Notes: generated by a model from the sequence alone, not told the origin. DNA of 60,712 nt from Pleurotus ostreatus/Saccharomyces cerevisiae fusant (GCA_024196135.1 JAMQCK010000116.1:1-60712), one strand, 5' to 3'. Numbered from the stretch's first letter, positions 33,484 to 45,978 are shown. Program-made: numbers and translations.

Positions 33484-36400
33484 TCATACAATCTGTCCCA
33501 GGTCAATCTCATCGTCTCTGAGAAACATATGTGAGCTCAGCAATTCCCTTTGCATTCTTAGACTTACGAGAGCTCTGTACGCAACGCAAATCCGAGGCGC
33601 CTCACTTCCCTGGAGCCATGTAGCTTCTCAGTGTACCCAGGAAATCGCGCGTTTACGGCCGAGAATGCGACTGCGTAAGGGCCAAACATGCGATGCCCTT
33701 GTACCCGCAACGGTGGTATTCCGCTGTGACGAAGTACGATCAGTGATGGATGCATCTGAGCAATTGGTCGAACCCTTACAAGCTGTTCAACCAATGTACC
33801 GTCGTATAGACATAAAGATTCGTATCTTGATCGTCTTGCGAGCCGTGCGCGCAAATGATTTGAGCGAAGCGTACTAAGGCCCTGCACTCCGAGACGTGCT
33901 GCGGCGAGATATGATCTATAGCGCGCGTAGCCATCGCAGAGTGCAGCGCAGTCCTGGTATCCAAGAAGACCCGTCGCCAGACCTTGTATGACTTCGTGCG
34001 ATCATACAATGTATGAAGAACAGTTTCGTAACGCTCGAGTATCTGCAATCTATCTTCCAGGATTGCCGCGTTCAGATGTCTTGGAAGGTCCGCGGAGGGG
34101 AAGAATTCGCTCTTGCACAAGATGACCATGTAAGCGACGTTGTCGTCCGTGAGAAGCGGATTGAGGGCGCCTATCATCCCTCCGTGGAAGTGCGTCACGA
34201 GTGCCGCACGTACGTAGGCAGTCATCGCTCGAAGAACAAGGGTATTATCTCCGTGAATGCCAATCCTGTGCGTGTCGTAGGGCATGCGGTGCAGGCAGGA
34301 AAGGAAGGAGAAGTCGTCAAGCATTGACAGCATCTTTACATGCATAGCCAATCGCTTGTCCGGCTCGTCAGACAGGACAGAGACGTCCGTCAGCGCGTAC
34401 TCGACGTATCGATAGACAGACGAGAACGCTTTGAGCGGGTTTGGATCATCGTCGACTGCGAGGGGGTACAGATTATCGAGGGCGTGCGGACGGCGGGGAG
34501 CGTTGTGAGCGTTCAGCCAAGATTGCATCACTTCGAGTGGTACGCTCGAGTAGGTTCGCCTGTCTGTGAACACGCCGAATAACGCCAGCACATTGGCTAG
34601 CGCTACATGATTGTCGCGCTCGTTCGAGGCATGAAGGTCCCCAAGGGCCTCTGCCTTGAATTGCAGTTTGCGACGAGCGCTTGTGAACAGCCAGGCTGGA
34701 ATGGCTAAGCCTGCGCAATTAGAGACGTCGATAAGTGAAGCCGTGATCTGAGCTGCATGTCGTGTTAGTGATCGACGACGACGAGTAAAGGAGTGGACAC
34801 TGACTGTTTCTCAGAATATCGCAGTCCAATATCTTGCACAACAAGGCAGTGACCTGGTCTTTCACGTCCGAGTGGAAGTGACAGACCTCTCCGAGTGTCG
34901 CCGTGCTTTCGTAGGGCCGGTATGCGCCGAACCCATTCAACGTGTTCCGCCCGCGGTAGAGTCGCAATAGGCATTCCATGACAGCAGGTCTTCGACGTAC
35001 AATCGAAACAATGCGCTCGAAGGCATCTGCACCAGGGTAAATCCTAGCGATGTTGATCGTGTTCGTGATCAGCAACCGCCATACCGGCAACGACAGCCTG
35101 AAGTCCGGATCGAGATGGAAGAGATGCGTTTTGAATAGGTCGATACCGAAGGATTGCCATTCATCCGGATATGCGATGCTGCTCACAACCATAAGGCGCC
35201 CGAAGAGCTCAGAGCCGGAGTTGAATCGCTTGAGGATCGTTTCCTCGGCCGCCCTGAGTACTCTGCGGGTGCTGAAAAATAGGTGCTCCCTGGCAGACTC
35301 GTTGTTCGACAGAGTGCTGAGGGCGCGCACGGACCTCTCGAAGTCGGCGAGGCCCTGCTCGTCGAACCTCCCGGACATGACGTGGAGAAGGAAACGGCCA
35401 TTCAGGGCGTTGATCATCTCGTGTATCCATGCTCGATAGTCTGCGCGTGCCGGGTTTGCGGCGCCGGGCATGCCCGCGAACGTGTCGATAACAATGGCTT
35501 GCGCGGTAGGGTTGAACGCAGATTGATACAGCCACATCAATCCATCGTGCATCAGCTCGAGGACCGACGAGTCATCTGCAAGAGGGTTCCGACCGGTAAA
35601 GCGTACTGCGCGCATCTCGAATTGCCGGTAAGATGCAACGAGCTGGATTCTACGAGCTGGAACGGCGAAGCGATTGTAGAGCGTCTTGCAGTACAACCAG
35701 GTTTCCCGTACAGCGAAAGTGATGGGTGTTCTGTAGGGGCATTCCCATCGCGCGATGGCGAGGATGTGTGTTCCGAAGTAGAACGCGTAGGTCGCACTGG
35801 CGATGGCAAGTACAATTCCGAAAATTGGCCAAGCGAGCATATAGACGAAGAAGACGAGGCCCAGCAGGAAAAGGCCTAGTGATACGTGCAAAAGCGAGGG
35901 GACGACGCCAACAATGATGTGCACCTTCCACTTGCTGAAGGCCTGATACCGAAGTTGGCGGATGAGCGCCCGGTCTCGAGGGCTTCCTGGCGGGACCGTG
36001 GAGTATTCCTGAAGACTCGTCAGTCGATTGCAATGCAGAAGCGAGGACAGGGTATTACAGCGAGCCATTGCTTGAGAAGGACAGCCATCAACGTCGTTGA
36101 CAAAGAAAGAGAAAGACTGGCGAAGAACAGCGCGTTCACCAGGACGTCGTTCGGCGAGAATGTCCGCGTGCTCAAGTCAATATTGGCAGTGGCTACTTGA
36201 TCCGGAGAACCTGCGCGCTGCAAGGCGACCATCTCCAGCATGAGGGCAGACGTGATTCGGCCATAGTCCACTTGAAGAGCCTGTGATGTCTGTACGACGA
36301 ATGTGGTGACTACAGCGGAAAAGAGAGCAGCCTGATAGGGATTGTTCAGAAGCTGTGTTGCTAAGAAAAATCCGAGGCACTTACGAAAACGAGGTGCACG

Positions 36401-36984
36401 TCCAACGAATCACGATAGCCCCGAAGCATGTCTGAATCGAATTCGGCACTCTCGTCCAGATATACACGCCAAACGCGTGCGTTCTCTCCAGCCTCAGCGC
36501 CGTATGGGTCTTCGGGATAGAGCTCCTTATAATCGTCCACTGGGTAGTGACAGGGTTAAATTAAAAGGCGACGAGGAACGAGAAAGAGAGCGTACGCACA
36601 TCCACCTCTGCCTCTGTGAAAAGGCGCGTACCTCGGCATCCCAAAGAGGCGCGATGGGTCATTCTGAGGGGCACCTCCGGTGTCCTGACCTGTTCTCGCG
36701 TTTTTGCGGTCGTCCTTGCGCGATGCGCAAGCGTCGTCGTCGCTTTGGTTCACGTTCTTGTCATCCTCGCTTCCATGATTCTCTGAGCGCGAATTAATTG
36801 AATCCGAGTCCGTCCCAGCTAGCGGAGGTAGGTGCGATATTCCTTCGGTGCTGTCGCCGCATCCGTCATCTTCCAGTGACCGTCCGGACAGAGAAGATGG
36901 AACTGGACTAAGTGTGGGTTCCCAAGGAGGCGTACGCGATACTTGAGCTTGCGACATGGTGGTGGAGGGAAGATAGGTGTGCAT
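33484..36984 (-). CDS. DUF6535 membrane protein, paralogue B
   Basis: Same architecture and exon plan as paralogue A. The first exon (ATG at 36984, alternative at 36957) is a disordered acidic/Ser-rich leader. After an intron it gives VDDYKELYPEDPYG and RVYLDESAEFDSDMLRGYRD, then the DUF6535 block AALFSAVVTTFVVQT and FFASLSLSLSTTLMAVLLKQWL, spliced to AEYSTVPPGSPRDRALIR and helices LHVSLGLFLLGLVFFVY and IFGIVLAIASATYAFYF. A long helical soluble region follows. The frame stops at 33776, but a GTAAGG...CACAG intron leads to GIPPLRVQGHRMFGPYAVAF, and a second intron to the short final exon with DDEIDLGQIV at 33484. The product is probably membrane-anchored with a large cytoplasmic or luminal part; the role is unknown. 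Confidence 0.8.
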
Positions 36985-37307
36985 GATACTGTCTCTTCAT
37001 GGTGTGCAGAACGTCGCGTGCATGGGCAGTGCCATACAGGCGCTTAAATGCGATCCTTTCGGAAGCATGGGCGCTACTTTTGTGCGGACGCCTCGTCGCA
37101 TGATAGTGCCATAGAGACGGTAATTCGGTAGTTGAGTTTGACACACAGGACGGAGGCAGTAAGGATTACTCTGCGCTGGAGCAGAGTGACATGACCGTTG
37201 AGAACAAGAGACGCGTCTCAGCGGAGGCGCGGGCCGTGAGTACAATGCACATCGCGCAATAACTACCCAAAACAGCCGGCGACGACGAACGCGCCTTGCC
37301 TCCTGCC
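36985..37307. promoter_or_regulatory. Divergent promoter of DUF6535-B and GH5 gene
   Basis: A 323-bp gap between divergent starts. No known box is evident. A minus-strand frame here (about 78 codons) overlaps the 5' leader only and lacks support. Confidence 0.4.
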
Positions 37308-39756
37308 ATGGAGTACCCCTCGGATTCGGAGGCGTCTTTCGTGCTCGTAGGAGACAACAAAAGCCCCTCGAAAGCGCAGCAAACATCTCCACTGGCAGGT
37401 GCTCCCCCTGATGAAAAGTATGCAGAGCATCCATCCCTAGCCGCCGACTACACGCCGGGCTCGACGAGCTCCTATGCACACGACTGGTCGCGTCAAGGGA
37501 CAGCTGGCGGCATACGAAGCTACGGAAGACACTTCGTAGATGGATATGGACGCGTCTGCAACCTCCGCGGCGTGAACCTCTCTGGATCCTGCAAAACGTG
37601 CGTGCATACACAGAACGTTCAACATCCACAGGCTCACCTGCGATTCAAGCCCAGTCAATCACGATCACGACATATTCCCTGCCGAACACCATAGCGCAAC
37701 CTTTGTTGGCCGTCCCTTCCCTCTATCAGAGGCACACGAACACCTGTCGCGACTGCGACGGTGGGGGCTCACTTTCGTGCGCTTCCTCGTCACTTGGGAG
37801 GCCGTCGAACATGCTGGCCCAGGACAATATGACGTGGAATACCTCGACTACGTCCGCGCACTTCTCTCCATGCTTCCCCAATACGGTCTGGCTGCGTTCG
37901 TGTCAATGCATCAGGACGTATGGTCACGCTATTCTGGTGGCTCTGGAGCACCCGCTTGGACAGTCGATGCAGTGGGCTTCGACTTGCACGCACTAGAGGA
38001 GACGGGTGCAGCCTTCCTTCGCGGCGTCGTTGGCGGTGGGCACATCGAGGATGAGCGCGGCATATGGCCCTGTGGCTACCAAAAGCTCGCTGCCGCCACT
38101 ATGTCCACCGTCTTCTGGGCTGGCGACACTTTCGCTCCGAAGCTCAAGATTACCGATGCACAGATACCCGTACAGGAGTTCCTCCAGAGTGCCTTCCTCA
38201 ATATGTTCGAGCGAGTCGTACGCGCGGTCGGTGACCTCGAAGCCGTGATTGGCTTTGAGGTGATGAACGAACCTCACCGCGGGTACATCGATCTCAAGTC
38301 TCTTCATAGCTTCGACTACAACACCGACCTCCATCTTTCATACGTGCCAACTGCCTTCCAATCGTTCCAGCTAGGCGCTGGTCGCCCGACGGAAGTCGCG
38401 CACTGGACACGCTCGTTCCCCTTCCCGACTCGCAAGACAGGTAGCGCGGTGCTCAATATGGACAAGCGCAAAGTCTGGCGAGAAGACGGGCCTACTGGCG
38501 GTCACTGCCTATGGGAGATGCACGGCGTATGGGGATGGGATGTGAAGAAGGACAGTGCAGTTGTCCTTCGTGAGAACTACTTCTCGAAGCACCCCTTGAC
38601 AGGCAAGCCAGTCGACTGGTACACCGACTTCTACTATCCATTCCTCCAGCGGTGGGCCAGCCGTGTCCACGCTGCCGCACCCAACAAATTCCTTTTCGTC
38701 GAGCCCATCCCGAATGAATTCTGCCCACCGTCATGGCGAGGAAACCAAGTCCCCAACATGGTATACGCACCACACTGGTACGACCTCAACACCCTCTTTT
38801 CTGGCGAGTTTGGCGACTTCACGGTCAACGTCCAAGGCCTCTCGCGCGGCATGTTCCTCCCTCGCGCCCTCTACTGGGGCCAAGGCGGCGCGCGCGACAA
38901 CTACGCCGTCCAGATCCGCAACATCGTCAATGCCGGGCACTCCTCCCTCGGCGAGCGCCCCGTCCTCATAGGCGAGTGCGGCATCCCGATGAACCTGAAC
39001 AAGGGCGAGGCGTTCAAGACGGATGACTACACCTGGCAGCTGCGCGCGATGGACGCGCTCGTCACCGCGCTTGACCGTGCGCTGGTCGGCTTCACGCTGT
39101 GGAACTACAACCCACTGAACGACGATCGGACGGGCGACGACTGGAACGGGGAGAACTTTTCGTGGTTCAGCCAGAGGCGCGCGCTCCCGCCGTCGCTCCT
39201 CTTCGACGACCCGAACCACCCGGGGCCAATCCCCCAGGAGAGTCCGATGCTCGATAATGGCGGACGAATCCTACCTGCTATTGTACGCCCGTACCCGGCG
39301 AAGACAGCGGGTGTGCCGCTGCGCTTCAGGTACGAGGTCACGGAGGGGGAGTGCGAGTTCGAGTGGGCGTCGAGCCCGGGTGCGGGGGAGAAGGCAAGCG
39401 TAGGCTCGTCTGGAGACCCTGCTCAATATCCACCCGCTACCTCGCAGCCGCCCTTTCTCTCAAGGGAAACGGAGCTATTCCTCCCCTCGCAGCTCACGCA
39501 GGGGCGGCGGGTGTGCGTAAGCGGGCTGGAGGAGGGCGACCGCTACGTTCACGATCAAGCGCGACAGACGCTTTTCATCGTAACAGCGCGCAATGAGCCG
39601 GGCACGCTGCATCGAGTACGTGTGGCAGTCGATCCGCCGCCCCGTCCTGCCTTTGAGGTGAACGATTTTTGGAGCGACTTCGGCGGGCATGTTACGATGG
39701 TCGCCATGGCCCTACTGGCTATCCTTCTGTTCTTCGTTATGCGGAGCTGGCAGTGA
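37308..39756 (+). CDS. GH5 glycosidase, EGCrP/sterylglucosidase type, membrane-anchored
   Basis: Two exons (37308-37597, 37650-39756) give 798 residues. The GH5 core begins GRVCNLRGVNLSGSCKTP and shows RFLVTWEAVEH, then the acid/base Glu304 in VMNEPH and the nucleophile Glu539 in IGECGIP. HWYDLNTLFSG and GFTLWNYNP are typical of the endoglycoceramidase-related subfamily that, in Cryptococcus, cleaves glucosylceramide (EGCrP1) or ergosteryl glucoside (EGCrP2/Sgl1). A C-terminal beta-sandwich-like region is followed by a predicted helix (about 775-795, MVAMALLAILLFFVM) ending two residues from RSWQ, so the enzyme is probably tail-anchored. No signal peptide is visible. I cannot choose between the two substrates from sequence alone. 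Confidence 0.9.
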
Positions 39757-39846
39757 TTCTTTGGGGCAAATAGATGGAGTTTAAGTATTCATAAATACAT
39801 ATCGTGGGTCATCGATATATCGTACAGTACTCGGGGCGCGCGAACT

Positions 39847-41352
39847 TCATCTAGAAACGTTACTAGACATACCCAAGTCCTCCATACCCGCGTATACATC
39901 GGCAGGCTGTCCGCTTACAGATCCATCCATTGACCGTCTTGGTCGTAACTCCAGGACGTCCGATCCGTTAGGCATATAGTGGCGTGCCGGGCCCTTGCCC
40001 TTGCAGCCCGTGCTAGAGACACTTGACCCGCGCACTGTGGCGGAGGGCTGAGTGCCCGAGTCGTATGAGTCGTATGAGTCGTCTGTTATTGTATCATGCC
40101 CTGGAAGAGCAGGCGTCGCAGCGAAGGAAATTCCGCGCGACACCATCGTCGAGACGTCGAGTGAGTTGGCGAAGGTCTTCTGCAGCTCGAGCACGAGAAT
40201 GACCAGAGTCACATATATGCCCTACATTGCGTGTCAAGTTAGAGAACATGTTCTTCGAGAATATGTCCTCGCTTACTGCAAAGTAATGATAGCTGGCCGC
40301 TATGATTTCGTATGAGGTGACCGTGTTTGGGTATCTGTCGTTTCTGATGATGACGAAGGTGAGCACTCCCTGCGGAGTGGTGAGAAAACGAGAATTGTAA
40401 GGCCCCAAACAAGGCACCCATAAGACGCAGTAAACCACGCTGGATTCAACGAGTAGCCCGAGCACCGTCTCGACTCTCGTAGCCCCACTAGCGTGGTCGA
40501 ATGCCATTTTGATGTCCCGTCTGTACGTCCTACAACAAACGCGTACGTCAATGAAGTGGTTGATGGTCTGACAAGACTACTACTTACCATAGCCGCCAAG
40601 ATACCAGCAGAGTGGCAATACCGTTCATGGCTAAGGTGCATACTGGGAGCAACAAGGACATGGCTTCCGGGTAGTCATGTGTGGGATCATCGTAGTAGAC
40701 GGAGTGAACTAGCAGTCCTCCTAAACGGATGTTAGATCAACCTAGGTGGACGCTAGTCGGTTGACTTACCCAGGCCACAGAGAGCGCATAACACGAGCAG
40801 TGTCTTGACTATGTAGCTCTTGGGATACATGATCCAAGCTCGCCAGATAACAATGATGTCGCTAACAAAGAGCTGCAGTGCATTGGCAAGTTATGCCGAT
40901 GAGCGGGAAAGGCCAGACTCACAATCACTTTCCGTAATACATCGGCAGCGATCTTCATCCTCGTCAGTCGATCAGCGAGGCCTTGTCTGTCAGGATAATT
41001 GGCGGCTAGGACACCTGGTAGTTGCATGACATTGAAGAGAAGATTCATGACGGTGTTGACGAACAACGCCAGCATCACGAGAATAATGGCGAAGTACAAG
41101 GAGAACTTCTTCCCGCCAGCATGACTGTCGCAACAGTCAGTAGTGGATTGACTGAGTTCTTATACATACGCGAGAGCCGAGATAGCAGCAAAACCCAGCG
41201 TGATCTGCACACCTGAGAACCAAATCAGGCGTAAGCTGGATATACGCACCGTGCAACTCACCTTCAAGAAAGAGATTGACCATGATCTGCATCCCCAAGG
41301 TCTGGACGACGTCGACAGATTCCTGGACTATCGGATTGTAGGTGACTTGCAT
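39847..41352 (-). CDS. Seven-helix membrane protein of a fungal expanded family
   Basis: Starts with MQVTYNPIVQESVDVVQTLG and has about eight exons separated by short introns (for example a 49-bp intron after LFLEG). Hydrophobic helices include SLYFAIILVMLALFVNTVMNLL, FFVSDIIVIWRAW, IVKTLLVLCALCGLGGLLV, SLLLPVCTLAMNGIATLLVSW, TVLGLLVESSVVYCVLWVPCL and GIYVTLVILVLEL. The tail is Ser/Thr/Asp-rich with two SYDSYDS units from a 9-bp direct repeat near 40059. The VESSVVYCVLW block resembles the multi-copy, receptor-like integral membrane proteins of Agaricomycetes. The ligand and role are unknown. Convergent with the GH5 gene with about 90 bp between ends. Confidence 0.75.
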
Positions 41353-42036
41353 GACATTAGAGGGTCAGCCCAAGAGGGCCAGCAGAGCCCCAGATGCTAT
41401 CGTCGACTATATAGCCCTCTAGATCGAGAATCTTGACGTATGAACCGAAGATGTAGCGAGGCCGTGGTTCGCGCTACGCGTGACGGCCAAACCTCACGAA
41501 AACGTTACCTGGAAAGGTAAGCAATGAAGTGGAGAAAAGTGGCGAGGTGCGCATGGGCCCATCCGCCAAGTCCGGAGAAGTTGATAACAGGCACAAGAAG
41601 CTCTTTCAAGGCTTGCCTCTTCGATGGATCAATGTCCATATATTGTTGCGATTGCAAGACGAGGGCTTGAAGGATGTTGGCGAGAGTACAGAGCTCGGGC
41701 AAGAAAAGGCGAAGGAACGACGAGACAGGATGCAGTGCGTACTGTGGAGAGACCGCATCTGCGTGATGAAGTAGGAGGCAGTGGACATGCTGGACGATAC
41801 CGTACCCCGCAGATCCGATGCACCACACTGCAGTTGAATGACGATGGTGGCGCAGTCTTTAAGATGGCACTGGGACGGCAACTCGGGAGCAGATAACCAA
41901 GTTCTGCGTCGACGACTGGACGCCCGCACAGGAGGCTAATTGGTGCAAGACAAGTCTGCGTCTGTGAACAGTCGATATCGTCTTGATAGCAAATCAACGA
42001 AAGCATCTACAAAACCACCAGACAGGTCTACAGTTG
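41353..42036. other. Unresolved interval with possible coding on the minus strand
   Basis: Three overlapping minus-strand frames run from about 42006 to 41505. One ends in SGLGGWAHAHLATFLHFIAYLSR-like hydrophobic residues and another has Cys-rich LKDCATIVIQLQCGASD. Plausible splice sites exist, but no single model is convincing. It could be upstream exons of the membrane protein, a small separate gene or a decayed copy. Confidence 0.35.
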
Positions 42037-44199
42037 TTACCAATCACCGTCGAAGCCCACGAATCCTGCGGAGGTGTGAGCCAGCATAGCAGATAGAAAG
42101 CGACACCACATACCTGTCAGGAGGAACAGATGGAAGAACCGTTTCTTCTCCAATGACGAGCACCAGTTCCAGGCGCTCGTCAAACGACCGTCGATGCAGC
42201 TACCAGCGTCGAAGAAGTTATCCGCGCCCGATCCATCGAACCCGTGGCGGAAGAAGTCGCTCAGGATCTCCCGCTGCGCGCCCTCCACCGAGCCGAACTC
42301 GTCCTCGATATACGATGCGATCGCCGGGCTGCCCTTCGCCAAACCCGGAATCTGCTGCAGCGTGTTGCAGATGGGGAGTAGGATGCGGTAGATCTGCGTG
42401 TACTTGTCGATGAAGAGGAGCGCGTTCGGCACGTTGTGGTCGCCCATGTGGATGACGCTCGAGCCGACCCAGGAGCCGACGGAGGACTGGGCTTTGTGCA
42501 GGATAGAGTGCATCATGCGCGAGGTTTTGGGCGCTGGTTGCACGCGATTGAGGCCCTGACCGGTGTCGCGCAGCCGGTAAGGGACCTTGTCGGAAAGCAA
42601 ATCCTGCTCAGCGAGCGACCATAAGCGGAACATGTCTGTAGGCTTGTCGTCAGCTGAAGTCGATACTGCACGTTGAAAAGAGCTAACCGTGCAGAATCTC
42701 GCGCCATAGCGTCAAGCTTTGCAGCACGTATGCGTATTGCTTGGAGTGGTCGTGTGAGAGACGTGCGCCGCCCTTGCCACTGCGAATGGCCAGACTTGTC
42801 TTCGACTCCTTCGCTTGCGTCGGGTGGAAGAACTGCTTCAAGTAGCCAATCATCTTCTCGCATGGGTCGCGGTTGGCGCGTAAGAAAGCGTGGTTGTCGC
42901 CAATGGAGTACAAGCATTGTCGTATTTGCTCCTGCGAGAGACCTGGGCGAGAGTAACGCGACGAGAGGTGCTCAATGGCGCGCTCCTTCGCCTTGATGTC
43001 CTTCTGGATGTCTCGGCGGGCGCGGCCTTCTGAGTAAATCTCCTTCGTGGCGACGGTGATCATGTCTTCGCGAAGTAGGTCGATGGCTTCGGCCTCTTCG
43101 AGGACAGTGTATACCGTCTTGATCGGCGAGACGCAGGAAAACCCAAGAATGTCCTTGACTTCGGGCGTTTGACTGTCCTATGGTCCTGCTCAGTTAGATG
43201 CTCGGGAAAGTATGGTATAATGACGCACCTGCAATAAGTAGATGAGCTTGCCGTATGTCGTCCGCATCTTGTCCGGGTTCATGATCTTGTGTCTTCTCCC
43301 TAGCTCGAAGACGCGCTGGTAGAACTCGGCATTCTTGTCGAAGTCGCGATCGGAGAAGAGCTCCTGCCCTTGCTTGTAGTCGGCAGCAAGGAGAAGGCCG
43401 GACATAATAGCGCATAGCTCGCGAATCTGCTGCACTATGCGCTTCGCCTTTGACAGTCCGAACCCGATAGTGTCGATCTGAGCGCGGGTTAAAAGGAAAG
43501 TCGGTGCATATATCTGGCACGCGCACCTTGTCTGTGTACTCAGATACATTCAGTGCAGCCTCGAGCAGTCGCAAGAACTTGCGCTCGCCCAAAGTAAGGC
43601 GAAGGGGAATGTACTTCGCCCGCTCCACGAACCACTCCCCGACGCTTTCTCCGACCGCTGGCGCCGCACCAAGCGGCTCCCCAGAGGGTACCGCAGACGC
43701 GTCTACCCAGTCCTCATCGTCCGAGTCCTCCTCGTCCTTCTGCGATCATGGGGGTCAGCCTTGCCTTGGCCTACGCGGCAAGCGCCGCGTGCTCACCGCT
43801 TCGGTGGCGGCGCCTGACGGCACCGCATCGGTCTCGTTCTTTGCTTTCTTCTCCGTCTGCTGGGTAAGCGGGCGCGTAACGTGCCGCTTGCGCGAGCCCT
43901 TGCGGTGCTGGGCAGCGAAGCACACGTCGCAGTAGACGTCCCCGCATGATTCGCAGTGGACCTGGGCAGGCTGGTCTGCGTGGCGCCCTGTCAACATCTC
44001 TACATTGACCATAAAACCACTACGCACCCTCGCACTCTATGCAGAAGCCCTCCGCGACTGGATGCTCGGTGGCCTCCTCGTCCCACCCGCCGGCGGGGGC
44101 GCCGTTCAGGCCAGGGTGCTCGAGCATCTCATGATCCTCGCCGAGAATGTTGTCGAGCGAGAGCGTGCCGCCGTTTGCTTTCGGGGGATCGACGTCCAT
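42037..44199 (-). CDS. DUF2009/UPF0652 protein with N-terminal B-box-like zinc finger
   Basis: The start MDVDPPKANGG at 44199 leads into an acidic leader and a cysteine-rich finger with CIECEG, then CESCGDVYCDVCFAAQHRKGSRKRH (C-x2-C pairs then H residues), resembling a B-box. The remainder matches the conserved UPF0652/DUF2009 family: FVERAKYIPLRLTLGERKFL, RIVQQIRELCAIMSGL, VFELGRRHKIMNPDKMRTTYGKL, YSRPGLSQEQIRQCLYSIGDN, AYVLQSLTLWREIL, IHMGDHNVPNALLFIDKYTQ and a GFVGFDGDW C-terminus. Roughly six introns. The family is widespread in eukaryotes but has no established biochemical function. The zinc finger suggests a ubiquitin- or protein-binding role, which is inference. Confidence 0.85.
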
Positions 44200-44422
44200 C
44201 GTGGGCGCTGACGGCGATGACGGCGGCAAAGATTTTGTGAAGGTGGCTGACGATCAAGGCGCGTTGCCCACGTGTGCCTCATTACGGCCCCGCGCGTCGC
44301 CACCCAAAGTAGGCTGGCCGCTCAAATCGTGTTCGCCGCGTCTACAGGGTATGTATAGAGAAAATAAGGAGAGGGTGTATGTACGAGTAGAGGCTAGAGA
44401 CTACATCGTGTCCGTAATATAC

Positions 44423-45978
44423 CTAATCCATCTTCCGTGCACTCAGAAGCGCGGGGCTGGGGTTCGCCCATACGCTACCCAACTCATCCTTCTTGTTGGA
44501 TATTCGTCGGCCGGTCCATTCCTCCTCGCCAACCCGTTCTGCCCAGTCATCACCGTCGTCCCAATTTGCCCAACTGTCGTTCCCCGCATGCCCTGTCTCA
44601 TCGTCCTGCGTGGCCTTTCTCGAGGGAGGAAGGCTGCGGGTGATGTCAAGGGCAGCTGGAGCCTCCTTCTTTCTCGGCTTGTTCAGCTTCGTAGAGGCGG
44701 GCTTCGGCGTCACGCTTCCGGTGGTAGACCCGGCTGAGGACGCGAGGCTGCTCGTCAAACTTGGCGGATACGAATGAGGCTCGTCTTGCAGCTCTATATC
44801 ATCGGAGGGCGTCCCCTTGATATCGCCGATGGATGCACTTCGGATGCTGGCGACAGCGTCGTCCTTGTGTATAGAGCGCGACCTCCGAACGGGTGATCGG
44901 GAGTGTATGCGAGGATTCTCGATGTCGTGGCGAGGCCGGTCCAAACCGTCGTCTTCGTCGTCGGACGGTGCCTGAAAGAGGGGCTCTCGGTCGAGCGGAT
45001 CATGCTCATCTAGGTGTTCGTCGTGCGCTGGCACGCCGTGTTCGGACGCCTTGACGATGGAGTCGATGAGCCAGAATTGCAGGATGTTCATGATGATGGG
45101 GAATAGGCCCATGGTGCTAGGGGAGCATTTGAGTACTATGCATGCGGAATACTGCCGATCACTCACAAGACGACCTGGAAGCCATCTCCATCGTCAGACC
45201 AAGTCCAACTGAGTAGCCATTCCCCGATGTTGAAGATGCCGGGGAAGAGTACAAGCAACCCAACCACAAGCAGCTTCATGGTCGTGAGGGCGAGGACGTA
45301 TATGGCCGACTGGCGGGCCCAGTAGCTGACGGAGGGTGGTGTGCCATAGATACCAGACTTAAAGCCTTTCAGTTGCAGTTTGTTCGTCAAGAGCTCGTCA
45401 AGGAGTTGCAAGATGAGGTATAGCAAGCCGACACCTAGGAGGCTTGAGGACACGCGCGTGATAAGCGAAGAGGGAGCGTACCGAGTGTGGTGTCAATGAG
45501 GATGTTGAGGAAGTATGATACACATGCGTTGTTCGAAGTATGATGGGAAACAACGCCAGAGATGAGGACGTTCACGCCGTGGACGAACATTTGGCCAACG
45601 ACCTGCTTGGAGACGTCGAACAGCCTACGAATGGTGAGCTTTTGACGGAAGGGTAGTCTGCAACGCGCACCATATACGCCACGGTCGGCGAGGCTTTTCC
45701 CTATACCGTTTATACAACAGCGACGCGATGACCAGCACGCCCATGAGGGCTTGGACGACCTACTCCACCGTGAGCGGCTATGTGCACGCCGGGCTGCGGA
45801 TACGTACCAGCGCCGTGGGCCCCAAGAGTTGACATGAATGGCGGTCGACATCTGGATAGTCCTCGAAGAACCCGCCGCCCGGCGAGGCCTCGTCGTATCC
45901 CTCGGGATACTCTTCAAGTTCGGTCGACATGGAAGGAGGAGTAAAGGTGGCGGTCATCCGGGCCGGAGGCGGTGGCAT
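44423..45978 (-). CDS. STIMATE/TMEM110 family vacuolar or ER membrane protein
   Basis: Start MPPPPARMTATFTPPSM at 45978; five or so exons with introns of about 50-60 bp. The central membrane domain gives VVQALMGVLVIASLLYKR, LFDVSKQVVGQMFVHGVNVLIS, NNACVSYFLNILIDTTLG, VGLLYLILQLLDELL, a multi-helix LALTTMKLLVVGLLVLFPGIF and FPIIMNILQFWLIDSIVK. The KQxVGQxFxHxxNV and CxxYFLNxLxDTTLG patterns are characteristic. Animal STIMATE promotes STIM-Orai coupling at ER-plasma membrane junctions; fungal members (e.g. yeast YPL162C) are vacuolar membrane proteins. The C-terminal tail of about 210 residues is acidic, Ser/Pro-rich and disordered. Confidence 0.85.

Noticed and set aside
39341..39596. Overlapping frames at the 3' end of the GH5 gene suggesting a frameshift
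   Set aside because: The GH5 frame continues unbroken to the membrane helix and stop at 39756.
40059..40090. GTATGAGTC direct repeats as a possible CRISPR-like or satellite array
   Set aside because: Only three 9-bp units that encode SYDSYDS inside a gene; not an array.
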